64,000 nucleotides of DNA, taken from NCBI GenBank assembly GCA_012931725.1, contig CM022955.1, positions 51,108,245-51,172,244 on the forward strand. The letters are read 5' to 3'. The notes under the pieces were generated by a model, which had not been told where the DNA came from, made no database searches, and was given only the letters and a program-made list of their open reading frames with translations. This stretch comes from Litsea cubeba. Taxonomy: Eukaryota > Streptophyta > Magnoliopsida > Laurales > Lauraceae. Shown here in pieces: positions 46,484 through 57,930 of the stretch. Numbering within the stretch: position 1 is the stretch's first letter; each line of letters opens with the position of its first letter. The translations under genes and the position numbers were made by a program.

Positions 46484-49400
46484 AACTCCCTCGACAACTC
46501 TCTGAACTCCGGGTCGACCTCGACTCCCCGGACTATCGTCTTTGGGACGCTGGGACCATTCCCACTTCCCGAAGAACAAACTGCTCCTTCCAAGAAGCAG
46601 AAACTCGCCTTTCAACATGTCACTACTGTGACACCAAAGGCGAGCACCAGAAGGCCCGAAGCCCGTGGCAGCCCCACGAAGCCTCGACCAGCAAACTACC
46701 AGGTCTATCCCAAGACTTGGTCACCAAAACAAAGAAGTATCCAAACATCCACCAAGCCAGCATTCTTGGCCCCACTCAAGGAGAACCAGTTCTACCCTCT
46801 TGCTTACATGAAAGAGGAGAGACACATCTCCAATCTGACTCTCAAGTCAACCCAGCATGAGCCGGCTTGTTCTTACAAGCCCAAAATCAAGTCATGCATC
46901 ACAACGCCTCTGTAAGCACCTGCTAAGGCCTACAAACCTGCAGTTCGACCCTTCATCTCTACAGGGGCCGAACTCCAAAATTTCAAAGCTTCGCTGCAAC
47001 AGGCGAAGGACCGGGTTCGCATCCTGTCCTTGCCCAGCTACAAAGAAGACAGGCACGGCTGTTGTGCCCGAAGGTGCACATCCTTCATTGTCAAAGCCCA
47101 GCCGAGCTGACCGAAGCTCAAATTGCTCGTCACATACACCGCCGCGCATCGTATTGACAAAAGAGATTAGAGAAGCAAAGGATCCAGTCTCCTACACTTC
47201 AAGTCTCTCCCAAATGGGTCGAAAATGAAAGACCCAACCAAGTTGTTGCCGTCCATATGGTTGGAAAAACCAGAAGACGCCAAAAGTCAGCAACAAAAAT
47301 CCATGTCCGACGTCCGGTGACCCGCAGCGTCTCCAGGACAAGAAGACACTCAGAAGAATCCCCTGCTCCTTCAAGCAAAGGACGGAGGAGTGATCCTTCC
47401 TCAAGCTCTTCATCAAAAAGAATGAGCCCCAGCTCAGTCACCAGGACAGTTTCTTCATTTGAATCACGAGGGATGAACGTCCCGGCTACAAAATTTAAGC
47501 ATCCTACTCTCCAAACATATACGGGGAAAGGATCAGCCAGACAGCACGTCATCCACTTCAAGATCCTGACGGTAGCTATTGCGGATCAAGAAGCACTCAA
47601 GATCCGCCATTTTGTAAGTACCCTATAAGGTACGGCCTTCGATTGGTACTCCACTCTGTCAGAGGACTCCATCCAAAACTGGGCCATGCTAGAGACACGA
47701 TTCCTGACTCACTTCAAAGGTGAGGATCATCCCGCTACTATGGCTCAGCTGTGCAGCCTAAAATAGGGGGAGAATGAGTGAACATATGACTTCATTCACA
47801 AGTGGAAAGCAATGGCATACAAATGCTCTGATGTATTGCCACAAGCGTCGCTAGTCGACATCTGCCGTAACAACACGAGAGCTAGAATCCGCTCCATGAT
47901 CATTGGCAACAAATCAAAAGACCTGGGAGAACTCTTAGAAGCTTCCATGGAAGCTAAAACGGTGATTAAAGACCTCAACAGTAAAAAATAATCAAGAAAA
48001 GAGCCAACTGCCATTGCAACCTCAAAACCAAAGAAAAAAGAGGTCCTCAATGTGCAGACCAAGTCAGCTCCTCAGCCACCAAAGAAAGCTGAAAACAAAG
48101 CTGCTGGTAAGAGACCTGAACTCTCTGATGCCTTCAAAGAATGAGTAGAGAAGAAATACCCGTTTGATGAAGATGTTGATGAAATCTTCGGGGCTCTAGT
48201 GGCAAACGGCAAGCTCACCTTGCCTGAACCAAAAAGACTGGGTGATGTTGGCAAAACCAACGATCCTCGGTACTGTCCATACCATCAGATGATTTCGCAT
48301 CCTCTCAATCAATGCTTCATTGTGAGGGAAAAAATAAATGAGATGTGGAAAAACGGAGTCATCACCTTTGACAAAAACAATGGGTCTGCCTCCGTCAACA
48401 TGGTGACATGTGGACAAACATCAAAATCACCGAAGAAGAAGATCACTACTTCCTTCAAGGTGATAAACATAATCCAAGCATCTGAGGAACTGGTTCCTTA
48501 CCCAACACCAGACGGACAACCCATATGGGTACATCCCGATCTCCTGGAAGATGAAAATTGGGAGGTCATGAAAACAAAGCCTACAGCTCAATAGCGAAGG
48601 CATGCTAGGAAATATCTCCTCAAGCTCAAACGGCAAGAGAAAACCCAGCGAAAACAAGAAGTCAAAGAAAAGGCAGAGGCTTCCTCTACCGCTTCACTGG
48701 AGGCAACAAAAACATCCCTTCCAAAGACTTCAAAGGGGGTGAGAAAATTCACTTTCAGTGATTTCATGCCACCTCAATTCAAAGAAGCTACGCAGGAGGC
48801 ATCATACACTTGCAATTCGGTAGTTGGATTCTCTATTGATGGAAACGAGTCCAGCGACACCGATGATGGATTCGAATCCAACTACACAGACGAATGGGTG
48901 GAGTCCCTTGAAACAAGAGAATATCTCTCCGATGAAGAATGGGTTCCTGAGACTCATCTTATGCCAGTAATCTGGTATAACCCCCTACAGCCGCAAGGAT
49001 CTTCGTCTGATGATGAAGAAGACCAAGAGGCTGCACAAGAAAATGCTGCTGACCCAGCACCTCTCATTACTCCAGTGGAAATCAACCATGTTGAGCCACA
49101 AAGAGTTGACGAAGAAGAAGATCTGGCTCCCATGCCTGATCTTGAAGAATATGCAAGGATCTTGTAGCGACTCGCTCTAGAACAAGAGCAAGACCGCGCC
49201 AACGAGCCTCCTCGCAACCCAGAGCCTGAAGTCCCTGAAGACCACCAAGTACATCCTCCCTTAACTGAAAATGGAGAAAATTGCTGGATAGATGATCCTC
49301 TTACATCCGAGGATGAGTCTGACTCCGATCAGGCTACGTCTCCCGTCAGAGCTTCCTGTAATGTGATAATTCGGGACTATAGCTCTTCCGAAGCATCGTC

Positions 49401-49830
49401 TGATGAGAGCACTTACACTCCGGCGACGCCTAGCAATGTATCTTCTGGAGCCACCTCGTCTCACGTGACTTTCACTGAGATGACACCCTCTCAGGTTTCT
49501 TCTCCTGAGACTGTGACTTCAAAGTTCACACCCTTCCTGACTGAAGAATTCCAATCTATTGATGCTTGGGACGATGAATTGGTCAACGAAGAAGAAAGGT
49601 TGCTGGATGCTGTTTAGGACTTGTTCCCGGAAAATGCTCCGTGCAACACAATCACTGAGGATGGCAACTTTGTTGTTGATACGACCTCAGCAAATGAAAA
49701 ACGACAGCCTCTTGATCCTGAAGACAATCTTCCAAACGAAGGCCCTTCTCAAGAAGCTCTTGAAGTTGGTAGAGGCACCCGCTCTGGCCGGGACTACCAC
49801 AAAAATTATAACCAATCTTCCTTTACATAT

Positions 49831-49835
49831 GTAAA
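49831..49835. repeat. Target-site duplication of copia C2, left copy (GTAAA)
   Basis: GTAAA precedes TGTTGG. The second copy is at 56042-56046. Gypsy 1 has it once (about 15885-15889). Confidence 0.95.
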
Positions 49836-51008
49836 TGTTGGAATTTGAGATGACTTGAGAAGTCTTTTGATGAATTGAAGAAGTTAGCATCTCAAGTATT
49901 GTTTTGAGTTGGAATTATTGTCAACACATTGTCACAAACGTGATGTTAATAGGCTAGTGTTGATAGAGCTGAAAAGAAGAAACAGAATTGAAACAGTCAG
50001 GAATCCAGAATTCCTGAAGCAGAGCACTCGGTCGACCGGGCTCTTCATGCGGTCGACCGAGCAAGAAGAAACCTGCAGAAACAGATTTTGGTAGCTCTCA
50101 GTTATTTTCGTGACATAGTGTGTCTTCGGTCGACCGAGACCCCAAGATGTCGACCGAGCTCGATAAGCGATTGATTCCAGTCAGTGCATGATGTCGACCG
50201 AGAAAGCCATGATGTCGACCGAGCACGGGAACCAGAGTTGCGCAGAATTAGAAGTTTTGCACGAAAATTCAGCACAGTTATCTATTTCGTTTGGGAATCT
50301 TTCTAAACGAATTGTAGCCCGTTTTGAATACAATTAAGGGTTATTAAAAACCTATATAAAGGCATGCTTGGGTCGTTCATAAATACACCAAGAAGAGACA
50401 CCAGAAGAGAAGAGAAGAGAGAAGAGTGTGCTGTGTGCTGGTGCTGTTGCTGTGTGCTGATGTGGTGACGTTTTCTACAGCAATTGTGGACGAGATTATG
50501 CTCTAGAAGATGGTGATTCGTCCATGAGTTAAGTGTCTCTCTGTTTATGCTTTAATTTCAATTTGTAAGGGATTGAGAGAGAGAGAATTGTAGAGGGGAA
50601 GGGCTGTAGACAGAGTTGATCTTATATTCTGTTTTTACATCAAGTTGGTGCTTGGTGTTTGGGGTTTGGTGATCCTATCTGTGGGTGCAGATAAATTGTA
50701 AAAGGAGTCGGTGCTTCCTAGATAGTTGGTGCTATCTGAAACTCAAGGGAGTAGGTGCTTCCTAGATAGTTGGTGCTATCTGAAACTAAGGGTTGGTGCT
50801 CTTTGTCGTTGGTGCGACTAAATAAGATTCAGATCTGTCCCGGATTGGTGTTCGGACAGTCTTTGAACCGTGGACGTAGCCTTTCGGTGAACCACGTTAA
50901 ATCTGGTGTCATTGTGTGATTTGACTTGTTTTTGTTGTTGAATTGGACCTGTTTTTAGAAATCACTGATTCACCCCCCCCCCCCTCTCAGTGATCGCGGT
51001 ATCCAACA
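49836..51008 (+). repeat. C2 5' LTR (1173 bp)
   Basis: TGTTGG to CCAACA. TATA box TATATAAA at 50353-50360. At least six GTCGACCG boxes lie at 50030-50225. A 12-C run lies near 50973-50984. A duplicated GTGCTTCCTAGATAGTTGGT segment (about 50711 and 50756) gives a short tandem repeat. Confidence 0.95.
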
Positions 51009-51010
51009 AT

Positions 51011-51027
51011 TGGTATCAGAGCAAGGT
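51011..51027 (+). promoter_or_regulatory. C2 primer-binding site (initiator Met tRNA)
   Basis: TGGTATCAGAGCAAGGT, two bases after the 5' LTR. Confidence 0.9.
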
Positions 51028-51074
51028 TCCCTTGATCAGTTTAATACGCTAAGGGTGATCTCTTGTCAAATCAC

Positions 51075-54000
51075 ATGGCAGTCAATACAGGGAATATGAA
51101 AGCACCTCTGTTTGATGGTTCTAATTACTCCTTTTGGAAGATTAGGATGCAAGCCTTCATCAAATCTCTTGGCTATGATGTTTGGGAGGCTGTCAGAGCC
51201 GGTTACAATGCTGCCACCGTACCCAATGATACAGCATCGAAGAAGTTGGCAGACAACGACTCCAAGGCGCAGAATGCACTCTTTAGTGGCCTTGTGGACA
51301 GCGAGCTTGTCAAAGTAATTGCATGCAAAACAGCCAAGGAAATTTGGGACAAGTTGCAAAGCATACATGAAGGTGATGAGAAGATTAAAGAAGCCAAATT
51401 GCAAACTCATCGCTCTCAATTTGAATCTCTTCGCATGGAGGAAAGCGAGAATGTTGACTCGTATATGCAACGAGTGAATGAAGTCACGAATGACATTCGT
51501 GGACTAGGGGAGGAGATTAAAGAGCCGGTCATCGTCAAAAAGGTTCTAAGATCTCTTCTTCCCCGGTTTGATTCAAAAGTCTCAGCCATTGAAGAAGCCA
51601 AAGATCTGAATGCATTTTCCATGGATGAATTACATGGTTCTCTAACTGCCTATGAGATGCGCATAGGAAAAACGTCTTCATCTGATAAAGAAGCGGCCTT
51701 CAAAGTTCAGAAAAAGGCAAAAGAGACTGCTGGTCATGATGTTGATTCTGATGATGATGAGCTTGAGGCTCAATTTGTTAGAAAGTTGAAGAAAGGAAGC
51801 AATGGAAAGTACAAAGGGAAGCTACCCTTTAAATGCTTCGATTGTGGAGGTATTGGTCACTTTGCTGCGAAGTGTCCGCTAAAAGAAGACAATGATAATG
51901 ACTCTTATGCTGAAAAGAGTAAAGGAAAGAGAAATTTCAGAAAAAGGGGCAAAGCTAAAAACTTTCTATGTCAACAAGATGACAGCACGTCTGAAACTTC
52001 AGACGATGATGAATCAATCGAAGCTCTTTTCATGGTCACTGTTGAAGAAGAAGAAGAGCTAGATCCGGAAGAGGATGAGGAGGCTGAAGTCAATCTTGAA
52101 GAGGAACTCATAGCCGCACTTGAGGAGCTAAGCATGGAATGCAAATCAAGTAAGAAAAATCTGAAACTTCTCCATGAATCTGAAAGTTCTATTATTTCTT
52201 TGAAAACTCAAGTAGAAGAATATAAAAGAATGGTAGAAGTCCTTGAAAACCAAATAAGTATCAAAAAGGAAGAGGCTATGAAACTTGAAACTGAGATCGC
52301 TAGAGCAAAGGCTGAAAATTTGGAAAATAGCAAAAAAACTCAAAGCGCTCCAAGCGATTGAAGGGACTATGAAACTCAATGAACTACTGAAAGTTCAAAG
52401 ACCTGCCCACTTCAGATTTGGTCTAGGATTTGAGAAAGGTGAATCCTCTAAGATTGCACCTCCTGAAAAGAAAGAGTTTGTGAAGCAAGTCACTGTACCT
52501 TCTAACTCTATGAAGCCCACTCAACCTAGAAAGGAGTCCATTCCTATTAGAAAGGTAATGAAGTTTAACCAGCCACCTAAGAAAGGAAGAATGTTCAGAT
52601 TCTATGGTTATTGCTTTCATTGTAATATGTTTGGACATAAAAGAGCTGATTGCAAATTCTATGTAAGAAACAGCCCATTTGTGACTAGGAATCCTTTTTC
52701 AATCCTAAGTAGCCACAAAATTGAGTGCTATATGTGTCATAATTATGGACACTTGGCTAGGGATTGTAGGTTGCATATTGCTAACAAATTTCAGGTTGAA
52801 AAGAAACCCAAGTTAGTTAAGGCATGGAGGGCAAAGAAAAGGGAAGGTAATTCCAAAGAATCTCTCATTGTGCAAACGGCATTTAATGCACAAAAGAAGA
52901 CAGCACCATGGGTCCTTGATAGTGGTTGCTCAAGCCATATGACTGGTGATAAAGAGAAATTCATCAAATTACAGCACTATGAAGGCGGTTCAGTGAAGTT
53001 TTGGCAACAATGATGGTGCCAAAATCTGCGGAAAAGGTGTTATTCAGCTTATGGCAAACAAGATCAGATCTGAAGAAGTCTTATATGTGTCTGGATTGAG
53101 ACACAACCTGCTTAGTGTGAGCCAGATCTGTGACAAAGGTCACGAAGTTATCTTCACAAAGAATGGGTTTGCCATCAAGAAGAGTAGCAACGGCAAAACA
53201 GTGGCAACTGGATCAAGAACTGCTGAAATCTCTATACATTGTCAGATGGAGCTGAAAAGACCTGCTTGATGAGTCGGACAGAGGAAAGTTGGTTGTGGCA
53301 CAAACGCCTTGGACATCTAAGCTTTGATAACATGTCAAAGATTTGCAATTCAAAGGCTGTAAGAGGCATGTCTACAGTTGAAAAGCCTTCCAATCCCATT
53401 TGCGACTCTTGCCAAAAGGGAAAGCAAACGAGGGTTATGTTCAAGTCAAAGGAGCATCATTCCAAGAAACCTCTTGAGCTAGTGCACACTGATCTCTGTG
53501 GACAGATGCGAACTCAAAGCACCAATGGAGATAAGTATTTCATGTTATGCATTGATGATTATACACGTATGACATGGGTATTGTTTCTTAAGCATAAGCA
53601 TCAAGCACTTGATCGTTTTAAAGTGTTTAAAGCACAGGTTGAAAATCAATTGGAAAAACGCATCAAGATTTTAAGGTCTGATCGTGGAGGCGAGTTCACA
53701 TCTGAAGAGTTCACTAAATATTGTGAACATCATGGCATTCAAAGACAGTACTCAGCCCCTAGAACTCCACAGCAAAATGGAGTTGTGGAACGGAAGAATC
53801 GCACCGTACAAGAGATGGCTCGTACGATGCTAAGTGAAAGCAAGATGGCTGACAAGTATTGGAAAGAGGCAATTCATACGGCTGTATACATTCAAAATCG
53901 ATGCTTGATCAAGCCACATGAAGTCAAAACTCCCTATGAGCTATGGTTAGGAAGAAAAGCAACAGTCAAGCACTTCAGAGTCTTCGGCAGCAAGTGTTAC

Positions 54001-54585
54001 ATCAAGCGGCTCAAACAAAATCCGGGCAAATTTGAAGAAAGAGCTGACGAAGGTATATTTCTGGGTTACTCCTCTACTAGCAAGGCATATAGGTGTCTTA
54101 ACAAAAGAACCAGAAAAATCATAGAAAGTGCTGATGTGAGAATAGATGAAAATATTGAACCAAAGAATGCAACTCATAATGACAGTCCAGTTTATGAGGA
54201 CTCGAGTGAGATTGATGATGAGATGGCTGAATCTAATGATTCTGAGAAATCAAAGGATGTCTCAGAAGATACTACACCTAAGAAGCACAGCACTTGGGTA
54301 GAGCAACACCCTAAGGATCAAATCATTGGAGATCCTAAGGCAGGTGTTCAAACTAGACAAAGTGTAGTTAGCAATTACTCACTTGTGTCCACCATTGAAC
54401 CCAAGACTGTGGCTGAAGCCAGTCTCGATGAAAGTTGGTTGAAAGCTATGCATGAGGAAATGTGCAGGAATTTTGCTGAAGAGATGACGAACGAATTTGA
54501 GATGATTTTCACAAACCCTCTGCCAAAGGAAGTCTTCGAGTATCTCCGGAAAAAGTTAGGAGTTACTCACTCTCCTAAACCGTAG
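51075..54585 (+). pseudogene. C2 gag-protease-integrase remnant, RT/RNase H deleted
   Basis: ATG at 51075 (MAVNTGNMKAPLFDG). The UBN2 Gag and first zinc knuckle CFDCGGIGHFAAKC read intact. A 1-bp A insertion near 52340, a 1-bp T insertion near 53000 and a 1-bp G loss near 53227 break the frame; the protease (WVLDSGCSSHMTGD) and integrase (HTDLCG, RSDRGGEF, ERKNRT) are otherwise recognisable. After LDESWLKAMHEE the sequence jumps to MCRNFAEEM and then to IFTNPLPKEVFEYL. Two deletions have removed nearly all RT and RNase H present in C1, the first between short ATGAGGA repeats. It cannot transpose alone. Confidence 0.9.
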
Positions 54586-54860
54586 GAGTTGTGCTTGAAA
54601 GGGGGAGCAATGCATTCATTGAATATCCTATTCGCTCCTCGGTTTGGTCCCTTTGGACTTGTTGTCAAAGGGGGAGAGTTGTTATGCTATGATAGCAAGG
54701 AGAGATGTTATGCTATGAAAGCTAGGGGGAGATTGTGACAGTGCATGGTTGTTATTTCAGAATTTCAGAATTGGTTCCAAGTGCGTGTTGAAAAGAACTT
54801 GGAAGAGCTGCTAGCTGGAGTTGAAAGTGTTGAAGTTCCAATAGTGTTGCCAACAATTCC
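54586..54860 (+). other. C2 tail with repeated polypurine-like tracts
   Basis: Between pol stop and PPT, AAAGGGGGAG-type tracts occur near 54599, 54668 and 54723 before the real PPT, and a GTTATGCTATGA segment is duplicated (about 54681 and 54708). No gene. The same arrangement exists in C1 at 3956-4189. Confidence 0.8.
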
Positions 54861-54872
54861 AAAGGGGGAGAT
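54861..54872 (+). promoter_or_regulatory. C2 polypurine tract
   Basis: AAAGGGGGAGAT directly before the 3' LTR, as in C1. Confidence 0.9.
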
Positions 54873-56041
54873 TGTTGGAATTTGAGATGACTTGAGAAGT
54901 CTTTTGATGAATTGAAGAAGTTAGCATCTCAAGTATTGTTTTGAGTTGGAATTATTGTCAACACATTGTCACAAACGTGATGTTAATAGGCTAGTGTTGA
55001 TAGAGCTGAAAAGAAGAAACAGAATTGAAACAGTCAGGAATCCAGAATTCCTGAAGCAGAGCACTCGGTCGACCGGGCTCTTCATGCGGTCGACCGAGCA
55101 AGAAGAAACCTGCAGAAACAGATTTTGGTAGCTCTCAGTTATTTTCGTGACACAGTGTGTCTTCGGTCGACCGAGACCCCAGGATGTCGACCGAGCTCGA
55201 TAAGCGATTGATTCCAGTCAGTGCATGATGTCGACCGAGAAAGCCATGATGTCGACCGAGCACGGGAACCAGAGTTGCGCAGAATTAGAAGTTTTGCACG
55301 AAAATTCAGCACAGTTATCTATTTCGTTTGGGAATCTTTCTAAACGAATTGTAGCCCGTTTTGAATACAATTAAGGGTTATTAAAACCTATATAAAGGCA
55401 TGCTTGGGTCGTTCATAAATACACCAAGAAGAGACACCAGAAGAGAAGAGAAGAGAGAAGAGTGTGCTGTGTGCTGGTGCTGTTGCTGTGTGCTGATGTG
55501 GTGACGTTTTCTACAGCAATTGTGGACGAGATTATGCTCTAGAAGATGGTGATTCGTCCATGAGTTAAGTGTCTCTCTGTTTATGCTTTAATTTCAATTT
55601 GTAAGGGATTGAGAGAGAGAGAATTGTAGAGGGGAAGGGCTGTAGACAGAGTTGATCTTATATTCTGTTTTTACATCAAGTTGGTGCTTGGTGTTTGGGG
55701 TTTGGTGATCCTATCTGTGGGTGCAGATAAATTGTAAAGGGAGTCGGTGCTTCCTAGATAGTTGGTGCTATCTGAAACTCAAGGGAGTAGGTGCTTCCTA
55801 GATAGTTGGTGCTATCTGAAACTAAGGGTTGGTGCTCTTTGTCGTTGGTGCGACTAAATAAGATTCAGATCTGTCCCGGATTGGTGTTCGGACAGTCTTT
55901 GAACCGTGGACGTAGCCTTTCGGTGAACCACGTTAAATCTGGTGTCATTGTGTGATTTGACTTGTTTTTGTTGTTGAATTGGACCTGTTTTTAGAAATCA
56001 CTGATTCACCCCCCCCCTCTCAGTGATCGCGGTATCCAACA
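54873..56041 (+). repeat. C2 3' LTR (1169 bp)
   Basis: Nearly identical to the 5' LTR. Differences seen are single substitutions near 55152, 55183 and 55741, one A fewer in an A run, and 9 instead of 12 C near 56009. Confidence 0.95.
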
Positions 56042-56046
56042 GTAAA
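56042..56046. repeat. Target-site duplication of copia C2, right copy (GTAAA)
   Basis: GTAAA rejoins gypsy 2 exactly where gypsy 1 is uninterrupted. Confidence 0.95.
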
Positions 56047-57217
56047 TCCTTCGGGAAAAGATGTTGTAAGCGCCCATAATGGCAACAATGATGAACATGC
56101 AGGCCCAAAGGAGGCTTTCAAGTATGACTTGATTGGACACTTCAAGCACATACCTGCACATCTGCACATCCTAGATTTATTGCGAATCTCTCCACACACT
56201 CGTGATAATCTCATTTCAGAATTACAAAAGCTGAATAAGGGTGTCGACAAACATGCCCCACAAGTCCTCCAAATTGAAATGGATTACCGGGTCAAAAACT
56301 CAGAAGCTTCCTCAATGGGAGAAAAGAAGAAAACTGAGGGATCATGCATTGAATGCCTCTCGGTTAAAAAAGCAGCCAGTGCAACCATCGCCTTCACAAA
56401 GGACGACCTCCTACTTGGTGAAACAAGGCACAACCGACCCCTGTACTTCACAGGATACATCAAGGAAATGCCTAGGCACAGAGTTCAGATCGACCCAGGT
56501 TCTGCACTCAACCTCATCTCCAGATCGGCTCTCGAAGAGTTGGGCATCCCACCCAGCAAGCTGAGCCACACATCTGTATCTATCTTCGGATACGATGGGA
56601 GTACTCAAAGGCCTATCGGCAAAATCAGGTTCAAGTTGCAGATCGGTGATCTTATCTCTGAGGTCACAGTGTATGCAATAAAAACCCCTTCATGCTACAA
56701 CATCCTTCTCGGAAGCCCTTGGATCCATGAGAATGGTATTGTCCCTTCAACTTTACATCAATGCATCAAGTTTATTGGCGACGACGGCATGATACATCGA
56801 GTCTTTGCAGACAGAAAACCCTTCAAAGGTAAAGAAGTCCACTTTGCAGACTCACAAATGTATGAAGGTGAGAAAGAAGAAGAGGAGAAGCACACAGCAC
56901 CCTTTGCCGAAAATCTCCAGAAAGATAAAGGCCAGGCTCCTCAACAATCACCGAAAGAAAACAAACCATCCGGTAAATCCGAAGAAAGCATTCAAACTCC
57001 CTTCATCATCTCCTTCAAACCTTCAAAGCCTTTGGTCATCACAACTAAAGTGAAGAAGGCAAAGCAAAAGCTTGGGGGCAAATTTGTTGTCTCTTTCATG
57101 GCTATCATGCAAGACACGATTCGGATTCAGAGCCAGAAGACGACACATCGTCAAGCCAAGCTGACACTCAGCAAGTTCAGCCTGCTCTTACTCCAATGGA
57201 GACAACTTCTGACATAG
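56047..57217 (+). pseudogene. Gypsy 2 protease region
   Basis: Continues the region cut by C2. The retropepsin-like domain has catalytic IDPGSALNLIS (Asp at 56492-56494) and the downstream LGSPWIHENGIVPSTLHQ stretch. The open frame (about 362 codons from 56129) ends at 57217 after a 1-bp loss near 57120 that takes it out of the frame leading to the G-patch. The role in the family is maturation of Gag-Pol. Confidence 0.85.
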
Positions 57218-57930
57218 AAGATCCTACGCCAGCTTCATTCGTTGTTCCAGCAACTTTAGCAAAGGAAAAACCGATCTTCTTCCATAGATCGGATGCTTCT
57301 TCATCAAATTCCATGCTTGAATCTTTCCAAAATGAAGGTATGCCTCAACTATCCTTATATAGTTCTATACCACAAGCTATTATGAAAAAAATGGGCTATA
57401 ATGCTCAAAACCTAGTCGGTTTGGGAGAAGGACGCGGTATTCTCACGCCATTGGGGCCCGTCTTGACCAAAAGCCAGCTGGAAGATTGGAGACTCTACGG
57501 CTATGTAGAAAAATCTTCATACGGGCTAAGGTACCATACCGACACTCCTCTAAGGCAGTTGACACAAAGGCTTAGAAGTCAATTTACTAACCCGGCCTCA
57601 ACATCTCAAATCCATGAAGACGTCGATCTCCTTAGATATCTCTTCGATGTGTCACCTGACAAAGATCCAGGAAGCTCGTCCAATTGGTACGATTTCTCTG
57701 ACGATGAGGAGGAGTTGTCCGATGGCACAGATGTATGGTCTTCTGACCCAGAAGAACCCTCATCTCCAAAAGAAGTAGCCTACTTCGACACGGTTTCAAC
57801 AGGCGATTGGGATCATCTCATAGCAAGCCTTGGGAAAATTGCTGATCAAGAAGACCCGTGGAAAGGAACAAAACCTTGGTCTGGAAATGCCCTTGCCGAT
57901 CATCTCATAACAAAACCTTCGTTGAGCTAG
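57196..57930 (+). pseudogene. Gypsy 2 G-patch linker between protease and RT
   Basis: About 245 codons. MKKMGYNAQNLVGLGEGRGI at about 57382-57441 is a G-patch (Gly-rich nucleic-acid-binding) motif, known after the protease in several plant gypsy lineages. An acidic Asp/Glu/Ser stretch follows. The frame ends at 57930, and RT continues in another frame from about 57900, so a frameshift lies in the overlap; mutation is more likely than programmed shifting in so damaged a copy. Confidence 0.8.

Larger units (their letters stand above)
44706..49830 (+). pseudogene. Gypsy 2 gag and N-terminal protease region (broken)
   Basis: ATG at 44706 and the same MAASLTITFDENKHQ start as gypsy 1. The solo LTR splits it at codon 36. 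In-frame stops include TAG 44763-44765, TAA 47626-47628, TAG 47764-47766, TGA 47779-47781, TGA 48142-48144, TAG 48592-48594, TAG 49165-49167 and TAG 49615-49617; at most of these gypsy 1 keeps a sense codon, often CAG. About 308 bp is deleted near 47489 at an ACAAA-type microhomology. The CX2HX4HX4C zinc motif survives at about 48274-48315. Acidic, Ser/Thr-rich sequence precedes the copia C2 insertion at 49831. Confidence 0.85.
49836..56041 (+). mobile_element. Copia C2: young, internally deleted Ty1/copia element
   Basis: 6206 bp with LTRs 49836-51008 and 54873-56041, PBS, PPT and GTAAA TSDs. It is the same family as C1 (colinear coding region, same LTR layout), but a different LTR subfamily with a rearranged GTCGAC repeat. 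RT and RNase H are deleted. By eye the two LTRs differ by about three substitutions plus homopolymer length, so insertion is very recent. Confidence 0.95.

Noticed and set aside
57900..57930. Programmed frameshift between G-patch and RT of gypsy 2
   Set aside because: No clear slippery site is seen, and the copy has many other random breaks. Simple mutation explains it better.
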